A DNA stretch of 59,253 nucleotides. It comes from Priestia aryabhattai (GTDB taxonomy: Bacteria; Bacillota; Bacilli; Bacillales; Bacillaceae_H). This document shows positions 27,049 to 35,869 of this stretch, in pieces (the stretch's first letter is position 1; the number at the start of each line of letters is the position of its first letter). The stretch spans positions 1-59,253 of the forward strand of contig NZ_JAMBOQ010000011.1 in the NCBI RefSeq assembly GCF_023715685.1, given 5' to 3'. The position numbers and the translations under genes are program-made. The notes beneath the pieces are model-generated. The model ran no database searches. It saw only the letters and a program-made list of their open reading frames with translations, and was not told the origin of the DNA.

Positions 27049-27617
27049 GTGTTCTTTATGATTGATAATAATACCAAAATCATTACCATTGAAGATATAA
27101 TAGACATGTTATCTGTTTCATCAAAGAAAACCATTTATACATATATCCAACAAGGAAAATTAAATCCTATTAATAAAGATGATTGGCATATCGAAGATGT
27201 CGTTCGTTTACAAAAAGAATTAAAAAAGCCAGGACTTATGACAAAAGAAGTGGCACAGCAACTTGATATCCCGGTCACAACGGTGAATAAGTATATTAAG
27301 CAAGAACTCTTACCTGCGTTTCAAGAAGAATACCGGGGAATCAATTGTTATTTTGTCCATAAAGAAGAGTTAGAAGCGTTTAAGCGCACACATGAGGTAA
27401 GGAGAAAGCCAAGTAAGCGTCATTTTTATCACGCTGAGAAAACATTGCGTTATTTCAGCTTTTTGTGAAGAAAGACGAAGAAAAAGAGCAGTTTGCCCGT
27501 ATCATCTCCGTAGAAGATCCGATTATGGCGGTTACAGAAAAACATGAAGAAGAAGCCAAAGAATTAGGCAAAAGAAACATTGAGGAACTGTTACTATATG
27601 CGGTACAAAAATTATGA
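27049..27617 (+). pseudogene. Tandem MerR-like HTH DNA-binding protein, frameshifted near its C-terminus
   Basis: Two DNA-binding modules are visible. The first is ITIEDIIDMLSVSSKKTIYT ... HIEDVVRLQ. The second is MTKEVAQQLDIPVTTVNKYI ... NCYFVHKEELEAFKRTH. The frame stops at 27466, after RYFSFL. Shifting frame at about 27455 continues sensibly as LFVKKDEEKEQFARIISVED ... NIEELLLYAVQKL to 27617. So one base is probably missing or inserted. The start could be GTG 27049 (AGGA upstream) or ATG 27058. A plasmid-type regulator or replication accessory is possible; no function is claimed. Confidence 0.7.
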
Positions 27618-27751
27618 AATGGACTGAGAAGTGCCCGAACTTCAAGAGAGTTAATTAAAATAAGCGTTACTTTTTATAAAGAAGCTTTTTTACATTAAAC
27701 AGAGCATCTGGAATTCACTCCCTAATGAAAAAGAACAGTGTATATTAGAAA

Positions 27752-27806
27752 AAACTCATCAAAAAATCCTATTTTTTAGTGGGGTAAAGAATTTTTTGAT
27801 GAGTTT
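27752..27806. terminator. Hairpin downstream of the HTH gene
   Basis: AAACTCATCAAAAAAT / ATTTTTTGATGAGTTT, perfect 16-bp arms with a 23-base loop, then CTTT. It lies between convergent genes. Confidence 0.75.
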
Positions 27807-27994
27807 CTTTGTTATAAGGATATAAGCAAACATAGTAGGTATGGGTTTTTCTAAGGTTATTTTATATAAAATTAATTACTACTAATATCTTCTTATATTT
27901 ATTTGTATAGGCCATTTCACGTTTTCCACTGAATTAGCCAGTGATTAATTTTTAAGTAGAAAAGTATAGATAAATTGTTTTACTTTGTTTTTAA

Positions 27995-29575
27995 TTAAAC
28001 TAGAATTTCCTTTTGAACATTAATTGATTGATCCTGGTTAATCTTCGTGTTTTCCCACATCCAATTGTGGAATTGTGGATATGCTTTTCTGTACTGTTCA
28101 GCATATAGTTGATATCTTTCATGATTTTCTCTATTAGGCTCTATTTTCTTTTGTTTAAAACGTACCATATTGGTTGCAGCTTCTTCGATATCTTTATAAG
28201 CTCCTCCAGCAACACTAGCTAAGATTGCAGATCCTAAACAAGCTACTTGATTATCTTCAGGCACATTTATAGAGATGTTACTTACATCAGCATGAATTTG
28301 TAAAAACAACTCACTATTTGTTGCTCCTCCAGCCGCATATACTTCGTCGACATCAATTCCATTGCTTCTAAAGTTACGAATATTACAATCTGTTCCGTAA
28401 GAAATCGCTTCCATAATAGCGCGATAAATATGAGCTCTCCCATGTTTCAAAGACAACCCAGAGATTAGCCCTCTAACATTTGGATCAACATGTGGTGATC
28501 GATTTCCTTGCCAATAATCTAATACAATAAGACCTTCAGAACCTGGGGGAATGTTAATTGCTTCTTTAGTTAGTAAGTCATAGACACTTACATTTTTATT
28601 GTTAGCTATAATCTCTAAATCCTTACAAAAATTTGTTCTCAACCATTTGATAGTAGAACCAGAAGAAGACTGTCCTGCCTCTACTAGGTTTAAACCTGGA
28701 ACTACTGCATCAGGAAAGGCACCTAATATTTCTTTTGCATGAACTGGTTTGGTTGTTAACGTATAAATATTATGTGAGGATCCCGTAATAAGAGCTAGTT
28801 TTCCTGGTTGAGCCACTCCTAAACCAATTATACCATTAAGAGCATCTACGCCTCCCTGGGCCACAGGGGTACCTTCTCTTAATCCTAATTCTTCTGCTGC
28901 TTCTTTAGTAAGTCCCCCAATATGTTCACCCAATTTACATATATCCTGCGGAAGTTTTTCGAAAATATCACCCAAACCAACTGATTCATAAAAATGCTGA
29001 GGAACGCCTCCTTCTTTTTGATTATAATGCCATCTATAAGTAGTCGTACTAATACTCCCAGTATATCTACCAGTAAGCCTGTACGTATACCAATCAGAAA
29101 AGTCCATGAGCTTATTTGCGCTCTTGTAAATGCGAGGTTCATTTCTTTTTAGCCATAAAGCTTTACACACCATCCACTCCGGAGAAACTTTTCCGTAACC
29201 GTTGTATTTTAAAGCTTCATGTCTAGCAGACGAAATAAATTGAGCTTCCTCGTGAGATCGAACATCCATCCATAAAAGAGCACGTCTCAATGGTGTTCCG
29301 TCACTTTTGCAAGGAATAATAGTAGCACAGGTTGTGTCTAGACTTAAACCAATAATTTGCTCTTTAGTAACCCCGGATTGATCCATTGCTTTTCTTATAC
29401 TACTGACTAAACCAGACCACCATTCACTTGGATCTTGCTCTGCCCAACCGGGATGGGGATGATATGTTTGGTATCCAGTAACACCTAATCCTACCTGATT
29501 TCCGTATAAGTCATATATCACTACTCTAACACTCTCTGTTCCCGCATCTATTCCAATGACTAGCTCCTTTTTCAT
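27995..29575 (-). CDS. FGGY-family carbohydrate kinase
   Basis: A 526-residue sugar/polyol kinase. The N-terminal phosphate loop VIGIDAGTESVRVVIYD, GWAEQDPSEWWSGL, the substrate-side GGVDALNGIIGLG and the C-terminal AAGGATNSELFLQIHADV are typical of FGGY kinases (xylulokinase, ribulokinase, AI-2 kinase). Start 29575 follows GAGGGG; a longer frame to 29656 is not supported. It is downstream of the DRL-like gene, with a hairpin in between. A five-carbon deoxyketose or a branched tetritol is the proposed substrate (inference from the neighbours). Confidence 0.9.
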   Translation of the reverse strand: MKKELVIGIDAGTESVRVVIYDLYGNQVGLGVTGYQTYHPHPGWAEQDPSEWWSGLVSSIRKAMDQSGVTKEQIIGLSLDTTCATIIPCKSDGTPLRRALLWMDVRSHEEAQFISSARHEALKYNGYGKVSPEWMVCKALWLKRNEPRIYKSANKLMDFSDWYTYRLTGRYTGSISTTTYRWHYNQKEGGVPQHFYESVGLGDIFEKLPQDICKLGEHIGGLTKEAAEELGLREGTPVAQGGVDALNGIIGLGVAQPGKLALITGSSHNIYTLTTKPVHAKEILGAFPDAVVPGLNLVEAGQSSSGSTIKWLRTNFCKDLEIIANNKNVSVYDLLTKEAINIPPGSEGLIVLDYWQGNRSPHVDPNVRGLISGLSLKHGRAHIYRAIMEAISYGTDCNIRNFRSNGIDVDEVYAAGGATNSELFLQIHADVSNISINVPEDNQVACLGSAILASVAGGAYKDIEEAATNMVRFKQKKIEPNRENHERYQLYAEQYRKAYPQFHNWMWENTKINQDQSINVQKEILV

Positions 29576-29795
29576 TCTACATTCCCCTCTTCCCAAAGTT
29601 AAACTATCTAAGTTGTAACTTATCTTCTTAAAAGTTTCTAACTGCAGGTATGACAATAAAATTTAGTTCCTATATTTGTTCTTAATATTGAGGTAATATG
29701 TAATTTCCATTACATTAAATAATAAGCATAAACGACAATATAAACTAAGACTAATCTATTAACTAAATTTTTTGATTTTTATAAATGATAGAGAA

Positions 29796-29830
29796 AAATC
29801 AGATCAAAATAAATATATTTTGACCTGATT
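29796..29830 (-). terminator. Hairpin between the DRL-like and kinase genes
   Basis: On the minus strand AATCAGGTCAAAATA / TATTTTGATCTGATT is followed by TTTTT. It should terminate or attenuate DRL-gene transcripts before the kinase gene, so the kinase may have a weaker or separate supply. Confidence 0.65.
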
Positions 29831-29875
29831 ACTTTCATTTATTTAAATACTGTACAGTTATTATAAACCTTCTTC

Positions 29876-31216
29876 TTAAACTAAAATAGGGTTTAATTTT
29901 ACTAATTTATTTTCAACAGATGCCTTATTTATACTCTGTGTTTGCAACGAACGTAACTTCCAAATCATTGATTCTTTCTCTTGTTCAATATCTCCGTACG
30001 TAATGATTTCCCCTTGTTTTATCGAACGAGTTACTACAACATTTGGATCCACTAATCCAATTGGAAGAGCATTTACTGCAGAAGCTTCACTATGGGTTAG
30101 TAATTTACCGTATACTGTATATCCTCCAATACCATCAAGGCGATCTCCTGGTTTCAAGTCTTTCTTTGCTACAGCTACTGTTTCAGCTTGGAGACCATGC
30201 CACGGAGCAATAGTTGCCTCCTTATGAAAATAAGCACGAGCAACCGAAAGTGGCGTTTCAAGACTTGTTAAATGATAAGGACGGTATAACACATAATTTG
30301 GCCCATCACCCATTTTTAAATAATTCATTTCGTGATGAACTTCTTCTTTATCTGAAGAAATAATTGCAAATACACCTGGGGCTACCCCATTTACGTAGTC
30401 AACAATTCCCTTACCTGATAAAATTCCACCTTTTTCTTTTTGCTGAAACAAAGAGGGTAACTCATTGACAGTACCAGAAGGACCATGCATGCCTGGTTTA
30501 TCTGGTGAAAATCCAGTTGCATTTGCAACTGCATTCATTTCAACCATAGTTTTTGTTCCATCTTGAAATGAAGCAATCATTTTAGGGCTAGCACCTTTCG
30601 CTTTAGCCTCTGCCTCTGCAGAGGAAGGATTAGCTTCGTGGTTTAAAGGGTTATTTTTTCCCTTTCCTAATGCAATAATCTCAAAACCAATTGCATCTGC
30701 AAAATCATATAGTTCCATCACTGCTCCTGGTTCATCACCTGCTGATCCCGTATATACAACGCCACTTGCATCTGCCATCTGTTTTAAAAGAGGTCCAACT
30801 GTAACATCTGCCTCTACATTTAGCATGACGATATGCTTTTTATTTAAAATAGATTTCCAAGCAATTTCAGCTCCCAAATTTGGAACACCAGTGGCGTCTA
30901 CAACAACATCAACGCTTGGTAAACTTGTAACCAACTCACTATAAACTGTACCTACGACTTTTCCTTGCTCAATAGCTTGTTCTGCCTCTTCAATCTGACC
31001 TGTTAAAACAATTTCCTGTTCATTGATACCAGCTTTTAAATAGGCTTGTTGAATCAAAGAAGTATGGAGATCGGCTGTAGCAACGACTCGCATACCTTTC
31101 ATACCTTCAATTTGAGAAATCATGCCTCTTCCCATTTGTCCACAACCAATTAAACCAACACGTATTTCTCTGCCCATTTTCTCTAATTCTCTTAATTTAT
31201 AGTTTAATCCCAACAT
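29876..31216 (-). CDS. SAF-domain oxidoreductase of the DRL (DXP-reductoisomerase-like) family
   Basis: A 446-residue NAD(P)-dependent enzyme. A homoserine-dehydrogenase-like Rossmann domain (GLIGCGQMG, 21-29; VVVDATGVP; HIVMLNVEADVTVGP) is followed by the block GSAGDEPGAVMELYDFA, KGKNNPLNHEA and PYHLTSLETPLSVARAY, then a SAF domain (about 345-410). From memory this matches the Brucella DRL family, which interconverts 1-deoxyxylulose 5-phosphate and methylerythritol 4-phosphate; other family members are uncharacterised. TTAGGAGG supports the start. The promoter has a full SorC-type operator. Bacilli normally use a standard Dxr for isoprenoids, so a catabolic role is likely here. Confidence 0.82.
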   Translation of the reverse strand: MLGLNYKLRELEKMGREIRVGLIGCGQMGRGMISQIEGMKGMRVVATADLHTSLIQQAYLKAGINEQEIVLTGQIEEAEQAIEQGKVVGTVYSELVTSLPSVDVVVDATGVPNLGAEIAWKSILNKKHIVMLNVEADVTVGPLLKQMADASGVVYTGSAGDEPGAVMELYDFADAIGFEIIALGKGKNNPLNHEANPSSAEAEAKAKGASPKMIASFQDGTKTMVEMNAVANATGFSPDKPGMHGPSGTVNELPSLFQQKEKGGILSGKGIVDYVNGVAPGVFAIISSDKEEVHHEMNYLKMGDGPNYVLYRPYHLTSLETPLSVARAYFHKEATIAPWHGLQAETVAVAKKDLKPGDRLDGIGGYTVYGKLLTHSEASAVNALPIGLVDPNVVVTRSIKQGEIITYGDIEQEKESMIWKLRSLQTQSINKASVENKLVKLNPILV

Positions 31217-31356
31217 GTTTCAAACCTCCTAATAAAATATGTAAATTAATTTATGATGAAACATCATATAAGAATTTTTGGTCTTCACATAACAAGAGTA
31301 ATGTGAACATTTTAGATGTAGAAAAACTAAAGCTTAACCTTAATTACAGACAAATA

Positions 31357-31370
31357 AGGAAACGTTTACA
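31357..31370. promoter_or_regulatory. cre-like site in the leader of the DRL-like gene
   Basis: AGGAAACGTTTACA closely fits the CcpA box TGWNANCGNTNWCA (first base and third base deviate). It lies between the promoter and the start codon, where CcpA often blocks transcription. This fits a catabolic operon repressed by preferred sugars. Confidence 0.5.
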
Positions 31371-31431
31371 ATAATTATCATTAAAATAGCTCAACTACAA
31401 AGCAGCAAAAAGGATGAAGGTTAGTTAAACA

Positions 31432-31495
31432 TTTACAAAAGTTCTTATAAGTTACCTTTGTTAAAATTATAAAATTCAATTGTATATTTTGTCAA
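31432..31495 (-). promoter_or_regulatory. Promoter and SorC-type operator of the DRL-like gene
   Basis: On the minus strand: TTGACA (31495-31490), 18-base spacer, TATAAT (31471-31466). The operator follows immediately: TTAACAAAGGTAA (31464-31452), then CTTATAAGAA and CTTTTGTAAA as an inverted half-site. The same arrangement is found at the GutM promoter (40845-40879), and the first half-site also at the E1alpha promoter. Confidence 0.75.
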
Positions 31496-31668
31496 TGAAA
31501 TTTTTTAGAAAATTATTAAAAATGCCTATAAAACAATTATTTAGACACTTTAAATCTTATTTATTAGGTTAATTTTTATTAAAGACTATTTTCGGTTTTT
31601 TACAAAAGTTTATAAAAAGAACAAATGTATTCACTTTTAAGGTTTTCCCAACTCCCTAAACTTAAAAA

Positions 31669-31712
31669 TGGGTTCAATGAATAACTGGTATAGCAGTTAT
31701 TCATTGAACCCA
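31669..31712 (-). terminator. Long perfect hairpin
   Basis: TGGGTTCAATGAATAACTG / CAGTTATTCATTGAACCCA (19-bp arms, 6-base loop), followed on the minus strand by ATTTTTAAG. It works as an intrinsic terminator on the minus strand and protects the DRL promoter from read-through. The 31217-32241 gap otherwise holds a short unlikely frame near 31800-31935 that looks like a decayed Rha-type phage protein fragment, not annotated. Confidence 0.65.
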
Positions 31713-32110
31713 ATCTAAAGGAAGATTAAACAAGGGAGTATATACAACTTTCTTATTAACATTACTTAAATTACATATTAAAAATATTATAGATGTAGTA
31801 TTGCGGTTTTAAATTGTAAAAGATTTTAAAGGAGTAATAAATGGAGAAGGTAAACATGTATTAACGAACACACTTGTTTCTACTGAAAATATAGCATGTG
31901 AACATAGAGATATTAATATCATACTGGAGGGTTAAGTGGCTAGCAGGAAGATTTATTAACTATTTTGGCATTGTTAAGATCAAGTGTACAATCTATTTAG
32001 TAGTTATGCTAAATCAGGCAGAATGCGTTTTAAAAGGAAAGAACATAATAGATAGATTACTTCTCATAGAATTAGATAAAAAAGGTTTTTCACACAGCAA
32101 AACGTATTAA

Positions 32111-32158
32111 AAGGTGTCCTAAAATTAAAGTAAAAATACTTGGTTTTTGGGACACCTT
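32111..32158 (-). terminator. Intrinsic terminator after the first SorC regulator gene
   Basis: AAGGTGTCC / GGGACACCTT arms around an AT-rich loop, followed on the minus strand by TTTTAATACG. It lies 84 bases beyond the stop at 32242. Confidence 0.6.
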
Positions 32159-32241
32159 CTTTTAAAGACTACATAACTAGTTTCAGTGGGGTTAAATTGC
32201 ATAAATAAAATGAAATCTAAAGTATCTGATTTAATAACTTG

Positions 32242-33195
32242 TTATTCTCCTCTTAAAAGAGCCGAGGCTGTTTGTTCGTCAATTATTAGCACATCTAAAT
32301 AATTTCCTCTTAGAGCAGCCTCAACACTCTCTAGCTTGTGAGTTCCCTCAACTACTCCAATGACCTTTTTAATCTGCCTTAAATCTTCTAGTGATAAGCC
32401 AATTACTTTATCGTTTAACGGATGGTCAACCGATTCTCCTGACGCTTCAAAAAAACGAGAGGCAATATCACCAACAGCACCCATCTTACGAAGATTTTGC
32501 AAATCATCTTCTTTTAAATAATTAAGTTCCTTCATAGTAGAACCTTTGTGAGGGTTTCCTATACCTACAAGAGCTAAATCTACTTCCTTAACCTCTTCAA
32601 GAACAGAAGAAATTTCTTTCATAGCTACTAGATGCTCTTTTAGTTCCTTTGTTTCTACAATGGCAGGAGCATATAAGTAGGAACATGTACAACCCATTTT
32701 TTTAGCTAATTCATAAGCTAATTGATTAGCGTGAATTTCTACATGTTGTGTCCCCATACCACCTACGAGAGGCACAATATTCATTTCTTCTTTTCTCTCA
32801 AATGGATATTCTTTCACCAATTCAGCTAAAGTAGACCCCCATGAAATACCAAGTTTTTTTGCATCCATTCTCTTTAAATACTTAGAGAGATAATAAGCAC
32901 CGGCCTGGCCCACTGCTCTTTTAGTCATTTCTGGAGTTAATCCAACTATAGATATAACAATGGCATCTTGTAAGTCATATTTTTTTTCAAGTTTCAGTTC
33001 TAGATCGACAGTATGGACACTCTCGTCTTTAATATAAACCTCTATTATTCCAAGCTCTTTTGCTCTTTGTAGGAGTTTAGAAATAATAGGCCTTGATACC
33101 CCTACTTTCTTAGCAATCTGTTGTTGTGTCCATCCCTCTATATAATACAGATTAGCTAATTTCACCATCTGCTTTCTTTCTTCCCAATTTAACAT
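32242..33195 (-). CDS. SorC-family regulator 1
   Basis: A 317-residue protein. The N-terminal HTH (about 5-60) reads ANLYYIEGWTQQQIAKKVGV then SRPIISKLLQRAKE; the C-terminal sugar-binding domain (about 65-315) is of the DeoR/SorC type, which binds a sugar phosphate. It is a close paralogue of the protein at 34864-35817, with long identical blocks such as KKLGISWGSTLAELVKEYPF-like and MNIVPLVGGMGTQHVEIHAN. It follows the polyol carrier gene. It probably senses a phosphorylated intermediate of the island. Confidence 0.9.
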   Translation of the reverse strand: MLNWEERKQMVKLANLYYIEGWTQQQIAKKVGVSRPIISKLLQRAKELGIIEVYIKDESVHTVDLELKLEKKYDLQDAIVISIVGLTPEMTKRAVGQAGAYYLSKYLKRMDAKKLGISWGSTLAELVKEYPFERKEEMNIVPLVGGMGTQHVEIHANQLAYELAKKMGCTCSYLYAPAIVETKELKEHLVAMKEISSVLEEVKEVDLALVGIGNPHKGSTMKELNYLKEDDLQNLRKMGAVGDIASRFFEASGESVDHPLNDKVIGLSLEDLRQIKKVIGVVEGTHKLESVEAALRGNYLDVLIIDEQTASALLRGE

Positions 33196-33432
33196 ACAAT
33201 CGCCTCTTTATCTGTTCGTATGCTTTTTAGTATAGCAATAACTATATGAAATGAGAACATCTTACTCTTACATAAAAGTACATTTTGATTAAATAAGAAA
33301 TCTCGGTAACAGTAAAACCGTTCACGAGAATTAAGTTCCTTTTATATGCAAAAAATCGGTGGTTATAAAAAAAGAACGCTCTATGAGAGACGTCCTTATT
33401 CTTATGATTCATTATTATTTAGGAATGACTAT

Positions 33433-34713
33433 TTAATTTGAAGAACCTACCACATCTTTTAAATTAGTAAGATCATCAGAAGGGTTTTCTTCTTCCTTCT
33501 TAGGAAGCTGAATAAATTTCATCAAGAATGCACTAAGGAGATATAAAATAGTATATATCCATATAATTCCCAATGTACCTACACTTCCGATGAAAGCGCC
33601 AACAATTGCTGGCCCAAGAAATGTACTTAGACCTGCCCCAAGATTAAGTACGGACATAGCAGCTCCTTTATTATTTCCTGCTAATGAAGGGATTAATGCA
33701 GACAATGGTGCATATGCAGCTAAACAAGCGCCAAAGCCACACGCTGTAAGGATTGTAAAGAAATAATTTGGTCCTAGAAGGGTTGGAACATAGTAAAATG
33801 CTGCGGTGAAAATAGCACATCCTACCCCTCCAAACCACATAACTGTATTACGCCAACCTAGCTTATCCCCAACAATCCCAAATATTAAATTAAAGAAAAT
33901 ATTACTGGTCCAAAGTAATCCATAGATTTGTAACCATTCTGTTCTTGTAAAGCCGATTTCCATCATATAAGCAGGCATAAAAACCACAAAACCATATGCA
34001 CCAGTTGTATTAATTGTTCTTACAATACCACCTAAACCAATTTTAGGCTTTTCAAATGCAATTGTAATACCTTTTAATAAATACTTGGCCATGTCTTGCC
34101 TGGTTTCAAAGGTTTTCCCACTGCTTGAATCATCCTTATTTGTCATAATTGCAATTAAGGCTCCTACACCCGTGAAGATCACAGCACTCCATAAAGTGTT
34201 GATTTCACCTAAAATAGGAAGGATAAAACTTGAATAATAAGCCCCCAATACATTTAAGCCAGCTGCAAATGAGAACCAAAACCATCCTACAGCTGTTCCG
34301 AGTTTATTGCTTGGCGTATAGTATGTAAGCCAAACTAAAAAAGAATAAGCAAATAGGGGATACCCTAATCCTCTAAGAGAGTATGTCGGTATCATGATCC
34401 AAAGATTCATAGATGGTAAACCAATAGTTAAAAAAACAATTGTCCCTATCAAAAATAATGTTATTCCTAATGTCATAGCCTTTCTAGTTCCTAGAATTTC
34501 AGCCAATACTCCTGAAAACCAAGAAGCAAGTGCAACTGCAACTCCATATACACTAAATAATAAAGCTGACTGTTGAATACTCAAACCATTATCAGTTAAA
34601 TAAGAAGATAACCACCCCTGCTCAAGTCCATCACCCATCATAAAAAGTATAACCCCTAAGTAACCTAAAGCCATTTTGGGGTCCATGCCTAACCTTTCTA
34701 AGAACCTCGGCAT
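33433..34713 (-). CDS. MFS polyol transporter (RbtT/DalT/CsbX type)
   Basis: A 426-residue, 12-helix MFS carrier. The opening LGYLGVILFMMGDGLEQGWL is characteristic of the ribitol/arabitol carriers RbtT and DalT and of CsbX. The helix 2-3 loop reads AEILGTRKAM and a central loop carries a TNKDDSSSGKTFETRQDM segment. It gives the island a second, non-PTS import route whose substrate would be phosphorylated inside by the FGGY kinase. A terminator at 34816-34862 separates it from the upstream regulator gene. Confidence 0.87.
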   Translation of the reverse strand: MPRFLERLGMDPKMALGYLGVILFMMGDGLEQGWLSSYLTDNGLSIQQSALLFSVYGVAVALASWFSGVLAEILGTRKAMTLGITLFLIGTIVFLTIGLPSMNLWIMIPTYSLRGLGYPLFAYSFLVWLTYYTPSNKLGTAVGWFWFSFAAGLNVLGAYYSSFILPILGEINTLWSAVIFTGVGALIAIMTNKDDSSSGKTFETRQDMAKYLLKGITIAFEKPKIGLGGIVRTINTTGAYGFVVFMPAYMMEIGFTRTEWLQIYGLLWTSNIFFNLIFGIVGDKLGWRNTVMWFGGVGCAIFTAAFYYVPTLLGPNYFFTILTACGFGACLAAYAPLSALIPSLAGNNKGAAMSVLNLGAGLSTFLGPAIVGAFIGSVGTLGIIWIYTILYLLSAFLMKFIQLPKKEEENPSDDLTNLKDVVGSSN

Positions 34714-34815
34714 ACTCTTCTTCCCTCTCTTCTTTTAATATAAGGATAAAAAATCAGAATTATTTAATTTTAATGCATATAAAAATTGTTTAAATTTATT
34801 AATGTGTACATAAAG

Positions 34816-34862
34816 GAGCTGACGTCAAAGGAATTTAATAAAATAACCTTTGAGTCAGCTCT
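34816..34862 (-). terminator. Intrinsic terminator after the second SorC regulator gene
   Basis: GAGCTGAC(G)TCAAAGG / CCTTTGAGTCAGCTC arms with an AT-rich loop; overlaps the stop region of the SorC 2 gene (34864). It marks the end of the E1alpha-E1beta-E2-E3-SorC unit. Confidence 0.7.
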
Positions 34863-34863
34863 A

Positions 34864-35817
34864 TTATTTCGCCTCTAAAAGCGCTAATGCAGTTTGTTCA
34901 TCTATAATAAGTACATCTAAATAGTTTGCTTTTAGAGCAGCTTGGGCACTTTCTACCTTATGAGTCCCTTCAACTACTCCTATTACTTCTTTTACTCTTT
35001 TTAGTTGCTCTAATGGCAGAGCAATTACTTTATCATTTAATGGGTGGCTAACAACAACTCCTGATTCATCAAAGAAGCGAGATCCAATGTCACCTACAAC
35101 GCCTATTTTTCGTAATTGCTTTAGGTCTTTATCTTTTAGATAACCAAGCTTCCGCATAGAACCTTTATAAGGATTTCCTAATCCAATAAGGGCCACGTCT
35201 ACTTTTTTTCCTTCCTCAAGGACAGACGAAATTTCCCTCATACTTACTAGACGTTCCTTCAATTCTTTTGTTTCTACAATTGCAGGAGCATATAAGTAAG
35301 AACACGTACAACTCATTTTTTTAGCTAACTCATAAGCTAGTTGATTTGCATGAATTTCTACATGTTGTGTTCCCATACCTCCTACAAGAGGTACAATGTT
35401 CATCTGCTCTTTTCGTTCAAACGGATATTCTTTTACTAATTCAGCTAAAGTAGAACCCCATGAAATACCAAGTTGGCTTACATTTCTTTTCTTTAAATAT
35501 TTAGAAAGATAATAGGCACTTGCTTGACCTACTGCTTTTTTAACCATATCAGGTGTTAACCCTACAGTAGATACAACAATTACATCCTTCAATCCATATC
35601 GCTTTTCTAGCTGTTGTTCCAATTCCACTGTATGAATATTTTCGTCCTTAATATAAACTTCTACCACTTTTGAATCTCTTGCCTTCTGCAAAATTCTCGA
35701 AATAATAGGTCGAGACACGCCTACTTTCTTAGCAATCTGCTCTTGCGTCCACCCATCCATATAATATAAATTAGCCACTTTTACCAGTTGCCTTCTTTCT
35801 TCCCAACCTACTACCAT
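34864..35817 (-). CDS. SorC-family regulator 2
   Basis: A 317-residue paralogue of the regulator at 32242-33195, equal in length and alignable without gaps except one residue near the KGS(T)M segment. The HTH is ANLYYMDGWTQEQIAKKVGV then SRPIISRILQKARD. The recognition helices differ only slightly, so both proteins may bind the same TTAACAAAGGTAA-type sites. It is the last gene of the dehydrogenase-complex unit, 52 bases after the E3 gene. Confidence 0.9.
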   Translation of the reverse strand: MVVGWEERRQLVKVANLYYMDGWTQEQIAKKVGVSRPIISRILQKARDSKVVEVYIKDENIHTVELEQQLEKRYGLKDVIVVSTVGLTPDMVKKAVGQASAYYLSKYLKKRNVSQLGISWGSTLAELVKEYPFERKEQMNIVPLVGGMGTQHVEIHANQLAYELAKKMSCTCSYLYAPAIVETKELKERLVSMREISSVLEEGKKVDVALIGLGNPYKGSMRKLGYLKDKDLKQLRKIGVVGDIGSRFFDESGVVVSHPLNDKVIALPLEQLKRVKEVIGVVEGTHKVESAQAALKANYLDVLIIDEQTALALLEAK

Positions 35818-35869
35818 GCCATCGCCTCTTTTTAGCTAAATCTATCACCTAACAAAGATGTATTCTTTA

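Noticed and set aside
31898..32110. A 70-codon plus-strand frame upstream of the SorC 1 terminator
   Set aside because: No ribosome binding site; it crosses what looks like a decayed Rha-type fragment (VINGEGKHVLTNTLVS) in another frame and probably has no independent meaning.
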